A stretch of 64,000 nt of DNA from JACVRW01 sp963812415. GTDB taxonomy: Bacteria; Actinomycetota; Thermoleophilia; Solirubrobacterales; Thermoleophilaceae. How positions within the stretch are numbered: position 1 is the first letter of the stretch; each line of letters opens with the position of its first letter. The DNA is taken from positions 1-64,000 of the forward strand of contig CAWEVH010000017.1 of assembly GCA_963812415.1 (NCBI GenBank). The letters run 5' to 3'. This document shows, piece after piece, positions 41,875 to 50,743 of the stretch. Both the position numbers and the translations under genes were made by a program. Under the pieces are notes generated by a model that did no database searches, had not been told where the DNA came from, and worked only from the letters and a program-made list of their open reading frames with translations.

Positions 41875-42909
41875 ATGATTCGTACGCGCATCCGCCTGCC
41901 GCTCCTCCTCTCGGTGATGCTCGCGGTCCTGGCGACGCTCGCCTGGGCCGGTTGCGGCGGGACGTCCGAAGGCAGCTCTGGAGACGGCGGCAAGGCCGGC
42001 ACGCTGACGCTGGTCGCCTACTCGACGCCCGAGGAGGCCTACAAGGAGCTGATCCCGGCGTTCAACGACACGGCCGACGGAGAGGGCGTGGGCTTCGAGC
42101 AGTCCTACGCCGCCTCGGGCGAGCAGTCCCGCGCCGTCGAGGGCGGCCTGCCGGCCGACGTCGTCGAGTTCTCGCTCGAGCCGGACATCACGCGGCTGGT
42201 GGACGCCGGCCTCGTGGACGCCGGCTGGAACGAGAACGAGTACAAGGGCATGGTCACCGAATCGGTGGTGGTCTTCATGGTCCGCAAGGGCAACCCGAAG
42301 AACATCGAGACCTGGGACGACCTCGTGACCGGCGACGTCGAGGTGCTCGAGCCCAACCCGTTCACCTCCGGCGGCGCCAAGTGGAACATCATGGCCGCCT
42401 ACGGGGCGCAGCTCGAACAGGGCAAGACGCCGGACCAGGCAAAGGAATACCTGGCGAAGCTGTTCGACAACGTGCCGGTGCTGGACAAGAGCGCGCGGGA
42501 GTCGCTCCAGACATTCTCGAGCGGTAAGGGCGACGTCCTGCTCGGCTACGAGAACGAGGCGATCCTCGCCCAGCAGCAGGGCGAGGAGGTCGACTACGTG
42601 ATCCCCGACCAGACGCTGCTGATCGAGAACCCGATCGCCGTCGTAAACGAGTCGAAGGAGCCCGAGCTCGCGCAGTCGTTCGTGGACTTCCTGTACACGA
42701 AGGAGGCCCAGGAGATCTTCGCAAGCAAGGGCTACCGGCCGGTCGTCGACGGTGTCGCGGACGCGCAGGACTTCCCCACCCCGGAGACGCTGTTCGAGAT
42801 CACCAAGTTCGGGGGCTGGGGCAAGGTGAACGACGAGTTCTTCGACCCCGAGGGCAGCGTCGTCGCCGACATCTTCCAGTCACAGGGGAAGAGCACTGCC
42901 TCCGACTAG
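41875..42909 (+). CDS. sbp: sulfate/thiosulfate ABC transporter substrate-binding lipoprotein
   Basis: 344 residues from ATG 41875, chosen for the SD aaggtggaga just before it. Lipobox LAWAGCGG. The mature protein has the family path TLTLVAYSTPEEAYKELIPA ... YAASGEQSRAVEGGLPADVV and KWNIMAAYGAQ, KGDVLLGYENEAI. Captures sulfate outside the cell for the adjacent CysTWA permease. First gene of the cys operon. Confidence 0.93.
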   Translation: MIRTRIRLPLLLSVMLAVLATLAWAGCGGTSEGSSGDGGKAGTLTLVAYSTPEEAYKELIPAFNDTADGEGVGFEQSYAASGEQSRAVEGGLPADVVEFSLEPDITRLVDAGLVDAGWNENEYKGMVTESVVVFMVRKGNPKNIETWDDLVTGDVEVLEPNPFTSGGAKWNIMAAYGAQLEQGKTPDQAKEYLAKLFDNVPVLDKSARESLQTFSSGKGDVLLGYENEAILAQQQGEEVDYVIPDQTLLIENPIAVVNESKEPELAQSFVDFLYTKEAQEIFASKGYRPVVDGVADAQDFPTPETLFEITKFGGWGKVNDEFFDPEGSVVADIFQSQGKSTASD

Positions 42910-42976
42910 CGAGCTCGCCGCCGCGCCGCCCAGGACGTCACCGATCCCCGGTGACGTCCTCGGCCGCGGCATCGCG

Positions 42977-43723
42977 ATGGCGTACCTCAGCGTCGTCGCG
43001 CTCATCCCGCTCGCCGCCGTGCTCTTCAAGTCGCTCGACGGCGGGCTGGACAGCTTCTGGAATGCGGTGTCGAGCCCGCAGGCCGTCGCCGCGCTCCGGC
43101 TCACGCTGATCTGCTCGGTGATCGTCGTCCTGATCAACGCCCTGGCGGGCACGCTGATCGCATGGGTGCTGGTGCGCGACGAGTTCCCCGGCAAGAGCGT
43201 GGTGAACTCGCTGATCGACCTGCCCTTCGCGCTGCCCACGATCGTCGCCGGTCTCACGTTGCTGGCCTTCTACGGACCCGACAGCCCGGTGGGCATCAAC
43301 GTGGCGTACACCAGGGTCGCGGTGGTGCTGGCGCTGCTGTTCGTGACGCTCCCGTTCGTGGTCAGGGCCGTGCAGCCCGTGCTGCTCGAGCTCGACCGCG
43401 AGATGGAGCAGGCCGCCGAGTCCCTGGGGGCGAGCCGCTCGACCGTCTTCCGGCGCATCGTGCTGCCGAACCTCCTGCCGGCCATCATCGCCGGTGGCGG
43501 GCTCGCGTTCGCGCGCGCCGTTGGAGAGTTCGGCTCGCTCGTGCTGATCACGGGCAACATCCCGTTCGACACCGAGGCGGCCTCGTACTTCATCTTCGCC
43601 CAGGTCGAGAGCGACAACGTGATCGGCGCCGCGGCGGTGTCGGTGGTGCTGCTGCTCGCGGCGCTCCTGCTGCTCCTGTTCTTCGGCTGGCTCTCGAAGA
43701 AGGCGCTGCGCCATGAGGAGTAA
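42977..43723 (+). CDS. cysT: sulfate ABC transporter permease CysT
   Basis: 248 residues from ATG 42977. Six membrane helices; FALPTIVAGLTLLAFYG and the EAA loop (AESLGASRSTVFRRIVLPNL) are typical of CysT. Homologues start about 25 residues earlier; in this frame the upstream sequence (PIPGDVLGRGIA) looks coding but has no ATG/GTG/TTG, so either CTG near 42898 is used or a base is wrong. Overlaps cysW by 11 bp. Confidence 0.9.
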   Translation: MAYLSVVALIPLAAVLFKSLDGGLDSFWNAVSSPQAVAALRLTLICSVIVVLINALAGTLIAWVLVRDEFPGKSVVNSLIDLPFALPTIVAGLTLLAFYGPDSPVGINVAYTRVAVVLALLFVTLPFVVRAVQPVLLELDREMEQAAESLGASRSTVFRRIVLPNLLPAIIAGGGLAFARAVGEFGSLVLITGNIPFDTEAASYFIFAQVESDNVIGAAAVSVVLLLAALLLLLFFGWLSKKALRHEE

Positions 43724-44510
43724 GTACCTGCTGCGGTTCCTCGCGCTCGGCTATCTGGCGCTGCTGCTCGGGGTCCCGGTGGCGCTCGTGTTCGTCAACG
43801 CCTTCCAGGACGGCGTGGCCGCGGCCTGGGAGGCCGTGACCACTCCCGAGGCCCAGCACGCCTTCTACCTCACGATGGTGATGGTGGCGGTGGCGGTGCC
43901 GCTCAACACGATCTTCGGGATCCTGTGCGCGCTCGCCATCGTGCGTCAGCGGTTCCGCGGCCGCGCGCTCCTGAACGCGATGGTGGACCTGCCGTTCGCG
44001 GTCTCGCCCGTGGTGGTCGGCCTGGCGCTCCTGCTCGTGTACGGCCGCCGCGACGGCTGGGTGGGCGGCTGGCTCGCCGAGCAGGGCATCCAGGTCATCT
44101 TCTCGACGCCCGGGATGATCCTGGCCACGATGTTCGTCTCGTTGCCCTTCGTGGTGCGCGAGGTGATCCCGGTGCTGCGCGAGATCGGCACCGAGCAGGA
44201 GCAGGCGGCCGCGACGCTCGGCGCCGGCACGCTGCAGACCTTCTTCCGCGTCACGCTGCCGGCGATCCGCTGGGGCGTCGCGTACGGGGTGGTGCTCACG
44301 ACCGCGCGGGCGCTCGGCGAGTTCGGCGCCGTGAGCGTGGTGTCCGGCAAGCTGTCCGGCCAGACCGAGACGGCCACGCTGTTCGTGGAGAACCGCTTCC
44401 AGCGCTTCGACGAGACGGGTGCGTACGCCGCCTCGGTCGTGCTCGCGCTGCTCGCGCTCGCCACGCTGCTCGCGATGAACCTGATCAAGCCGAAGGAGGC
44501 GCAGGGATGA
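43713..44510 (+). CDS. cysW: sulfate ABC transporter permease CysW
   Basis: 265 residues, ATG. Six helices, DLPFAVSPVVVGLALLLVYG and the EAA motif (EQEQAAATLGAGTLQTFFRV), then ALGEFGAVSVVSGKLSGQTE, diagnostic of CysW. Forms the channel with CysT. Ends with a good SD for the next gene and an ATGA overlap with cysA. Confidence 0.93.
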   Translation: MRSKYLLRFLALGYLALLLGVPVALVFVNAFQDGVAAAWEAVTTPEAQHAFYLTMVMVAVAVPLNTIFGILCALAIVRQRFRGRALLNAMVDLPFAVSPVVVGLALLLVYGRRDGWVGGWLAEQGIQVIFSTPGMILATMFVSLPFVVREVIPVLREIGTEQEQAAATLGAGTLQTFFRVTLPAIRWGVAYGVVLTTARALGEFGAVSVVSGKLSGQTETATLFVENRFQRFDETGAYAASVVLALLALATLLAMNLIKPKEAQG

Positions 44511-45539
44511 ACGTATCGGCGCGCACCGGCCGAGCCGGTGCTTCCGCAATGAGCATCGTCGTCGACTCGGTCTCCAAGCAGTTCGGCGACTTCACCGCCC
44601 TCGAGGACGTCTCGCTCGAGGTGCGCGACGGCTCGCTCACGGCGCTGCTCGGTCCGAGCGGGGGCGGCAAGTCGACGCTGCTGCGAGTGATCGCCGGCCT
44701 CGAGGCGCCCGACGCCGGCCGCGTGATGATCGGCGGACGGGACGCCACCAGCACGCCGCCCCAGCGCCGCGAGGTGGGCTTCGTCTTCCAGCACTACGCC
44801 GCCTTCAAGCACATGACGGTGGCCAAGAACGTCGCCTTCGGCCTGACGATCCGCAAGAAGCCGCGGGCCGAGATCGAGGCCCGCGTCGACGAGCTGCTGC
44901 GGCTCGTTCACCTCCAGGGCTTCGCCCACCGCTACCCCTCGCAGCTCTCGGGCGGCCAGCGTCAGCGCATGGCCCTCGCCCGCGCGCTCGCGGTCCAGCC
45001 GCGCGTGCTCCTGCTCGACGAGCCGTTCGGCGCGCTCGACGCCACCGTCCGCAAGGAGCTGCGCGCCTGGCTGCGGCGCCTCCACGACGAGGTGCACGTG
45101 ACGACCGTGTTCGTTACGCACGACCAGGAGGAGGCGATGGAGGTGGCCGAGCAGATCGTGGTGCTGAACCACGGGCGGATCGAGCAGACCGGCTCGCCGC
45201 GCGAGCTCTACGAGCGCCCGGCCAACGAGTTCGTGATGGGCTTCGTCGGCCCGGTGAGCGAGCTGTCCGGCCGCTGGATCCGTCCCGCACGACGTGGAGA
45301 TCCTGCGCGAGCCCGAGAGCGGCGCCAGCGAGGCGATGATCGACCGGATCGCCCATCTCGGCTTCGAGGTGCGGGTCGAGCTGACGCTCGGCGACGGCGA
45401 GCGCACCTGGGTGCAGACCACGCGCGGTCGGGCGCAGGAGCTCGAGCTGGGCGAGGGCGAGATCGTGTGGCTGCGGCCGTCCGAGCTGCCGCCGGTCAGC
45501 GCCGCGACCACGCGTCAGGCGCCTCGGTCAATCGCCTGA
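44507..45539 (+). CDS. cysA: sulfate ABC transporter ATPase CysA, apparent +1 frameshift in the C-terminal domain
   Basis: ATP-binding subunit. Walker A GPSGGGKSTLL, Q-loop VFQHYAAF, signature LSGGQRQRMALARAL, Walker B VLLLDEPFGALD, H-loop VFVTHDQEEA. At about 45287 (CGTCCCGCAC) the frame moves +1: before it GPVSELSGRWIRP, after it HDVEILREPESGA, the start of the TOBE-like regulatory domain. Omitting one base gives 343 residues. The last 44 bp overlap the convergent Rrf2 gene. Alternative: a truncated ATPase that runs into noise after 45287. Confidence 0.9.
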
Positions 45540-45951
45540 CCGCGTCGGGCAGCCGCCCGCTGACCACGTCGTCGAGCGTCGTCTCGTCGACCACCGCGCG
45601 CATGCTCGCGCGCACCGCGATCCAGACGGTCTGGAGGTGCTCGGCGGCTCCGGGGTAGGCGACGTCCTCGGGCGCCTCGCCGCGTACGCTCGCGAGCGGG
45701 CCGTCCACCGCTCGGATCACCTCCCCGAGCCTCACGTCCGCCGGGGAGCGGGCGAGCCAGTAGCCGCCTTCGGCGCCGCGCTGCGCGCGCACGATCCCGG
45801 CGTGCCGCAGGTCCGTGAGGATGTTCTCGAGGAACTTGAGCGGGATCGACTGGGCCTGCGCCAGGCGCTCACCCTTCACCGGGCCGTCGCCGGCCACCGC
45901 GAGCTCGAGCAACGCTCGCACGGCGTAGTCGGTCTTCGCGGAAACGCGCAC
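45496..45951 (-). CDS. Rrf2-family transcriptional regulator
   Basis: 151 residues from GTG 45951, which gives the family start VRVSAKTDYAVRALLELA; a TTG 33 bases upstream is the longer choice. Winged helix with LKFLENILTDLRHAGIVRAQ as recognition region. There are no Cys residues, so no Fe-S cluster as in IscR; closer in kind to CymR. Located tail to tail with cysA, so control of sulfate uptake is a fair guess. Confidence 0.88.
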   Translation of the reverse strand: MRVSAKTDYAVRALLELAVAGDGPVKGERLAQAQSIPLKFLENILTDLRHAGIVRAQRGAEGGYWLARSPADVRLGEVIRAVDGPLASVRGEAPEDVAYPGAAEHLQTVWIAVRASMRAVVDETTLDDVVSGRLPDAVRRLTEAPDAWSRR

Positions 45952-45983
45952 GGGCAGCGAATGATGCCGATAGTCTCGGGCCA

Positions 45984-46379
45984 ATGGACGACAGCTGGGC
46001 GCGGGAGTGGATCGACGACTACGGCGAGGCCTGGCGTCGCGGCGACGACGAGGCGGTCGGCGAGCTGTTCACCGAGGACGCCGTCTACGTGTCCTCGCCG
46101 TTTCGGGAGCCGACCGTCGGCCGCGAGGCGATCCGCGACTACTGGCGCGGCTCGACGGCAACGCAGGAGGGGCTCGAGCTGCGCTTCGGCCGCCCGATGG
46201 TGCATGGGAACCGCGTGGTGGCCGAGTGGTGGGCCGTGATGCGCGACGACGGCAGCGAGGTCACGCTGCCCGGCTGCCTGCTGCTGCGCTTCGCCCCCGG
46301 CGGGCGCTGCGAGGAGCTGCGCGAGTACTGGCACCTCGAGGAGGGCCGCCGCGACCCGCCCGCCGGCTGGGGCGAGTAG
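45984..46379 (+). CDS. SnoaL-like/NTF2-fold protein
   Basis: 131 residues. EWIDDYGEAWRRGDDEAVGE-type N-terminal helix, then DAVYVSSPFREPTVGREAIR, a standard SnoaL_2 pattern, and a final WHLEEGR strand. Such proteins are small cone-shaped domains, some with isomerase activity, many of unknown role. Upstream TAGTCT (45971-45976) sits 8 bases before the ATG, suggesting a leaderless transcript. Adjacent to the methyltransferase, stop to start. Confidence 0.8.
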   Translation: MDDSWAREWIDDYGEAWRRGDDEAVGELFTEDAVYVSSPFREPTVGREAIRDYWRGSTATQEGLELRFGRPMVHGNRVVAEWWAVMRDDGSEVTLPGCLLLRFAPGGRCEELREYWHLEEGRRDPPAGWGE

Positions 46380-47177
46380 GTGGACGTCGAGGCCATCAAG
46401 CGGCGCGGCAGCGCCTTCTGGAGCGAGGGCGACTACACGCATTTGTCGGAGCTGGTCCGCCCGGCTGCCGTGGAGCTCTGCGACGCCTGCGCCGTCTCGG
46501 CGGGCCAGGAGGTGCTCGACGCCGCGGCGGGCGACGGGAACTTCGCGCTCGCATGCGCTCGCGAGGGCGCCCGCGTCGTCGCGGCGGACTTCTCGCCGGG
46601 CCAGGTCGAGCGGGGACGCCGCCGGACGGCCGCCGAGGGGTACGACGTGGAGTGGCAGCTGGCAGACGTCGAGGATCTCCCCTTCGCCGACGCGAGCTTC
46701 GACTGCGTCGGCTCGGTGTTCGGCGCGATGATCGCCCCGCGCCCGCGCGTGGTCGCCGAGGAGCTCTTCCGGGTGGTCCGGCCCGGCGGCACGGTGGGCA
46801 TGACGGCCTGGACGCCCGACAGCTTCTTCTCCGAGCTCTTCACGCTCTCACGCGAGTACACGCCGCGACCACCGGACCAGCCCTCCTCGGAGGAGTGGGC
46901 GGCGGAGGAGAACGTGCGCGAGCGCTTCGACGGCCTCGCCGCACGCTTCGAGGTCGAGCGCCGCACGCTTCCCTGGACGGGCGAGTCGCCCGAGACGATC
47001 GTCGCCGCGATGGCGGTCTCGTCACCCGACGCGGTGGCGCTCAGGAAGACCCTCCCGCTCGAGCAATTCGAGGAACACCAGGCGCGCTTGATCGAGCTGT
47101 TCCGGAAGCGCGGCGGCGACGGCCCGGTTGCGATCGACGTCGAGTACGCCGTGATCGTCGCGCGCAAGCGCGGGTAG
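46380..47177 (+). CDS. class I SAM-dependent methyltransferase
   Basis: 265 residues, GTG start at the base after the previous stop. Motif I VLDAAAGDGNFALACAREGA (SAM-binding Gly loop), acidic residue in VVAADFS, motif post-I DVEDLPFADASFDCV, then RVVRPGGTVGM. Substrate unknown. Ubiquinone/UbiE-like small-molecule methylases share this layout. Confidence 0.85.
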   Translation: MDVEAIKRRGSAFWSEGDYTHLSELVRPAAVELCDACAVSAGQEVLDAAAGDGNFALACAREGARVVAADFSPGQVERGRRRTAAEGYDVEWQLADVEDLPFADASFDCVGSVFGAMIAPRPRVVAEELFRVVRPGGTVGMTAWTPDSFFSELFTLSREYTPRPPDQPSSEEWAAEENVRERFDGLAARFEVERRTLPWTGESPETIVAAMAVSSPDAVALRKTLPLEQFEEHQARLIELFRKRGGDGPVAIDVEYAVIVARKRG

Positions 47178-47181
47178 CCAG

Positions 47182-47889
47182 CTGACCGCGCGGCTCCTGC
47201 TCGAATACGACGGCTCCGGCTTCGCGGGCTGGGCCAGGCAACCCGGCCATCGCACGGTGCAGGGCGAGCTCGAGCTGGCGCTGGCCACCGTGCTCCGCCG
47301 CGAGGTCGAGCTCACGGTCGCGGGCCGCACCGATCGAGGAGTGCACGCGCGCGGGCAGGTGGCGAGCCACCCGGGCGAGCCCGCGCCTGGGCGCAACCTG
47401 AACGCGCTCCTGCCGGACGATGTTGCTGTACTCGCCAGCGAGCCGGCGCCGGAGGGCTTCGACGCCCGGCGGGACGCGCGCAGCCGCACCTACCGCTACC
47501 GCCTGCTCGCCCGCCCCGAGCCGAGCGCCCTCGAGCACGGACGCGCGCTCTGGTGGCCGCGCCGGCTCGACCGCGACCGCCTCGACGCCTGCGCCGCCGA
47601 GCTGCGAGGCACCCACGACTTCACCGCCTTCACGCCCACGGAGACCGACCACGTCCGCTTCGAGCGCCACGTCCTGCGGGCCGAGTGGCGCGAGGAGCCG
47701 GAGGGCGTGCTCGCCTTCTGGATCGAGGCGGACACCTTCATGCGTCACATGGTCCGGGTGCTGGTGGGGACGATGCTCGAGGACGTCAGCCCCGCCGGCT
47801 TGCGGCGACTTCTCGAGGGACGCCCGCGCAGCGAGGCGGGGGCGACCGCACCGCCCCACGGCCTCTACCTGGAGTCCGTGCGCTACTGA
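47182..47889 (+). CDS. truA: tRNA pseudouridine synthase A
   Basis: 235 residues if CTG 47182 is the start. Makes pseudouridine 38-40 in tRNA anticodon arms. LLLEYDGSGFAGWARQPGHR is the family N-terminus, catalytic Asp in AGRTDRGVHARGQV, and ADTFMRHMVRVLVGTMLEDV later. No ATG, GTG or TTG lies between the last upstream in-frame stop (near 47150) and the conserved start, so CTG is used or a base is missing. An internal GTG at 47257 would delete a conserved strand. Confidence 0.9.
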   Translation: MTARLLLEYDGSGFAGWARQPGHRTVQGELELALATVLRREVELTVAGRTDRGVHARGQVASHPGEPAPGRNLNALLPDDVAVLASEPAPEGFDARRDARSRTYRYRLLARPEPSALEHGRALWWPRRLDRDRLDACAAELRGTHDFTAFTPTETDHVRFERHVLRAEWREEPEGVLAFWIEADTFMRHMVRVLVGTMLEDVSPAGLRRLLEGRPRSEAGATAPPHGLYLESVRY

Positions 47890-47911
47890 GTATCGTGGAC
47901 CGGCCCCTCAG

Positions 47912-48730
47912 ATGAAGGTACTTCTCACCAACGACGACGGCATCGCCGCCACCGGCCTGCACGTGATGCGCCGGGCGCTGCTCGAGGTTCCGGACATCGA
48001 GCTGGCCGTGATCGCGCCGGACTCGAACCGCTCGGCCACCGCTCGCAGCATCACGATCCACCAGCCGCTGTGGGTGGACGAGGTCGAGTTCGAGGACGGC
48101 ACGAGTGGCTTCGCCACCGACGGCACGCCCGTCGACTGCGTGCGCTTCGCCGCGCTCGGCCTCGTCGAGCTCAAGCCCGAGATCATCGTGTCGGGGATCA
48201 ACCACGGCTCGAACCTCGGGGACGACATCACCTACTCCGGCACCGTTGCCGCGGCGCTCGAGGGGATCATGCTCGGCATCCCCGCGATCGCGGTCTCCCA
48301 GCAGGCCGAGCGCGGTGAGCTCGACTTCCGCTCGCGGAAGGCCTGGGAGCGCGAGGACTTCGAGCAGGTGGCTGCGTTCGTGGCTCGCATGGTCGAGGAG
48401 CTGACCGACGTGCCAATGCCGGAGGGCACGCTCCTGAACGTGAACTCGCCGGCCGGCGAGGCCGGCGGCGTGTCGGCCTGCCGGCTCGGCAAGCGGATCT
48501 ACCGCGACCGGATGGAGCTCACCGAAGAGCGCGACGGCCGGCGCCGCTACCGCATGTACGGCGACTCCCCGACCTACGAGCACGAGGACGGCACGGACTT
48601 CGCCGCCGTGGCGCAGGGTCGCATCGCCGTCACGCCGCTCCACTTCGACCTCACGTACGCCCAGGGGATCGAGCAGCTCTCCGGCTTCGACCTCGAGCGG
48701 CTGCTGGCGCCGGCCGCCCGGGAGCTGTGA
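47912..48730 (+). CDS. surE: 5'/3'-nucleotidase SurE
   Basis: 272 residues from ATG 47912. Begins KVLLTNDDGIAATGLHVMRR with the metal-binding Asp pair; APDSNRSATARSIT and GINHGSNLGDDITYSGTVAA supply further ligands. A stationary-phase phosphatase that dephosphorylates nucleoside monophosphates. The -10-like TATCGT at about 47892-47897 is near, so the leader is short. GTGA overlap with ligA. Confidence 0.95.
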   Translation: MKVLLTNDDGIAATGLHVMRRALLEVPDIELAVIAPDSNRSATARSITIHQPLWVDEVEFEDGTSGFATDGTPVDCVRFAALGLVELKPEIIVSGINHGSNLGDDITYSGTVAAALEGIMLGIPAIAVSQQAERGELDFRSRKAWEREDFEQVAAFVARMVEELTDVPMPEGTLLNVNSPAGEAGGVSACRLGKRIYRDRMELTEERDGRRRYRMYGDSPTYEHEDGTDFAAVAQGRIAVTPLHFDLTYAQGIEQLSGFDLERLLAPAAREL

Positions 48731-50733
48731 GCGTCGCCGACCGAGCGACGGAGCTGCGCAAGCAGCTCGAGTACCACGGGCACCGCTACTACGTGCTCGA
48801 CGACCCGGAGATCTCGGACGTCGAGTACGACGAGCTGCTGAACGAGCTGCGCGACATCGAGGCGGAGCACCCCGACCTGCTCACGCCCGACTCGCCGACC
48901 CAGCGGGTGGGCGGCCAGCCGCTCTCGAAGTTCCCGGAGATCAAGCACCTCCAGCCGATGCTCTCGCTCGCCAACGCCCGCAACGAGGAGGAGCTGGCGG
49001 CCTGGGTCGTGCGCAGCGAGCGCTACCTCGAGCGCCAGGGCGCGGAGATGGGCGACGTCCGCTTCGTGACCGAGCCGAAAATCGACGGCCTGGCGATCTC
49101 GCTGGTGTACGAGGACGGCGTGCTCGTGCGCGGCGCGACCCGCGGCAACGGCGAGGTGGGCGAGGACGTGACCCAGAACCTGCGCACGATCGGGGCGATC
49201 CCGCTGCGCGTCGACGAGGCGCCGGCGCTGCTCGAGGTGCGCGGTGAGATCTACCTGCCGCTGGCGGCCTTCGCCAAGCTGAACGAGCAGCGCGCCGAGG
49301 CCGGCGAGCCGACCTTCGCCAACCCGCGCAACTCGGCCGCCGGCTCGATTCGCCAGCTCGACCCCAAGCTGGCGGCCTCGCGGCCGCTGTCGATGTGGTG
49401 CTACGGCGTGGGCGCGACCGACGGGCTCGAGTTCGACACCCACTCGGAGTCGCTCGAGTGGCTGCGCGACCACGGCTTTCGCGTGAACCGGGACGTGGAG
49501 GTGCACGACACCGTCGACGAGGTGGTCGCGGCCTGCCGCGCCTGGGAGGAGCGCCGCGACCGGCTCGACTTCGAGATCGACGGCGTGGTCGTGAAGGTCG
49601 ACGAGCTGGAGCTGCAGCGGGAGCTCGGCGTGGTCGGGCGCGAGCCGCGCGGCGCGATCGCCTGGAAGTTCGCCCCCACCACCGCCACGACGACGCTGCA
49701 GCAGGTGGCCTGGAACGTCGGGCGCACCGGGCACATGGTCCCGTTCGCGGTGCTCGAGCCGGTGCAGGTGTCGGGCGTGACCGTCAAGCTCGCCACCCTC
49801 CACAACGAGGAGGATCTGCGCCGCAAGGACGTGCGCGACGGCGACGAGGTGATCGTGATGCGGGCCGGGGACGTGATCCCGCAGGTGGTGTCGCCCACCT
49901 CGAAGGCGCAGAAGCGCAAGGGGCGCAGCGACATGCCGGGGCCACCCGCGAAGTGCCCCGCCTGCGACACGCCCACCGTCAAGCCGGACGAGGGCGTGTG
50001 GACCATCTGCCCCAACCGCACGGGCTGCCCCGGGCAGGTCTTCCAGGCCGTCAAGCACTTCGTCGGCGCCATGGACATCGACGGCCTCGGCGAGGAGAAC
50101 GCGCGCCGCTTCCTCGAGCTCGGGCTGATCGACAACTTCGCCGACATCTACGACCTCGACGTGGAGCGCCTCGTGGCGCTCGAGCGCTTCGGCGAGACCT
50201 CGGCGCGCAACCTCGTGAACGCGATCGACGCGTCGCGGCAGCAGCCCTTCCATCTCGTCCTGTACGCGCTCGGCCTCCCCGGGATCGGCTTCGTGAACGC
50301 CCGCAACCTGGCGCGCCACCTCCGCTCGATGGACGCGCTGCTGGCCGCCTCGGAGGAGCAGCTCACCGAGGTCGAGGGGATGGGCCCGGTCCTCGCGAAG
50401 ACCGTGCACGAGACGCTCGCCGAGGAGCGCACCCGCGCCCTGATCGGGCGGCTGCGCGACGCCGGGCTCCAGATGGAGGAGGAGGGGCCGGCGCCGCCCA
50501 GCGAGGGCCCGCTCGTGGGCAAGACCGTGGTGCTCACCGGGACCCTGCCGGACCTCACGAGGCCCGAGGCCACCGAGCTGATCGAGGCGGCCGGCGGCAA
50601 GGTCACCGGCTCGGTGTCGAAGAAGACCGACTACCTGGTGGCCGGCGAGGACCCGGGCACGAAGTTCACGAAGGCGCAGGAGCTCGAGGTCGAGATCCTC
50701 GACGAGGACGGCCTGCGCGCGCTGCTCGGCTGA
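48727..50733 (+). CDS. ligA: NAD-dependent DNA ligase LigA
   Basis: 668 residues, GTG start overlapping the surE stop. Seals nicks using NAD. Adenylation Lys118 in TEPKIDGLAISLVYEDG; OB domain (VPFAVLEPVQVSGVTVKLAT); four-Cys zinc finger (CPACDTP ... CPNRTGCPGQ); four HhH motifs; C-terminal BRCT (GKTVVLTGTLPDL ... KKTDYLVAG). All domains complete. Confidence 0.98.
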   Translation: MSVADRATELRKQLEYHGHRYYVLDDPEISDVEYDELLNELRDIEAEHPDLLTPDSPTQRVGGQPLSKFPEIKHLQPMLSLANARNEEELAAWVVRSERYLERQGAEMGDVRFVTEPKIDGLAISLVYEDGVLVRGATRGNGEVGEDVTQNLRTIGAIPLRVDEAPALLEVRGEIYLPLAAFAKLNEQRAEAGEPTFANPRNSAAGSIRQLDPKLAASRPLSMWCYGVGATDGLEFDTHSESLEWLRDHGFRVNRDVEVHDTVDEVVAACRAWEERRDRLDFEIDGVVVKVDELELQRELGVVGREPRGAIAWKFAPTTATTTLQQVAWNVGRTGHMVPFAVLEPVQVSGVTVKLATLHNEEDLRRKDVRDGDEVIVMRAGDVIPQVVSPTSKAQKRKGRSDMPGPPAKCPACDTPTVKPDEGVWTICPNRTGCPGQVFQAVKHFVGAMDIDGLGEENARRFLELGLIDNFADIYDLDVERLVALERFGETSARNLVNAIDASRQQPFHLVLYALGLPGIGFVNARNLARHLRSMDALLAASEEQLTEVEGMGPVLAKTVHETLAEERTRALIGRLRDAGLQMEEEGPAPPSEGPLVGKTVVLTGTLPDLTRPEATELIEAAGGKVTGSVSKKTDYLVAGEDPGTKFTKAQELEVEILDEDGLRALLG

Positions 50734-50743
50734 CCGGAGGCCG

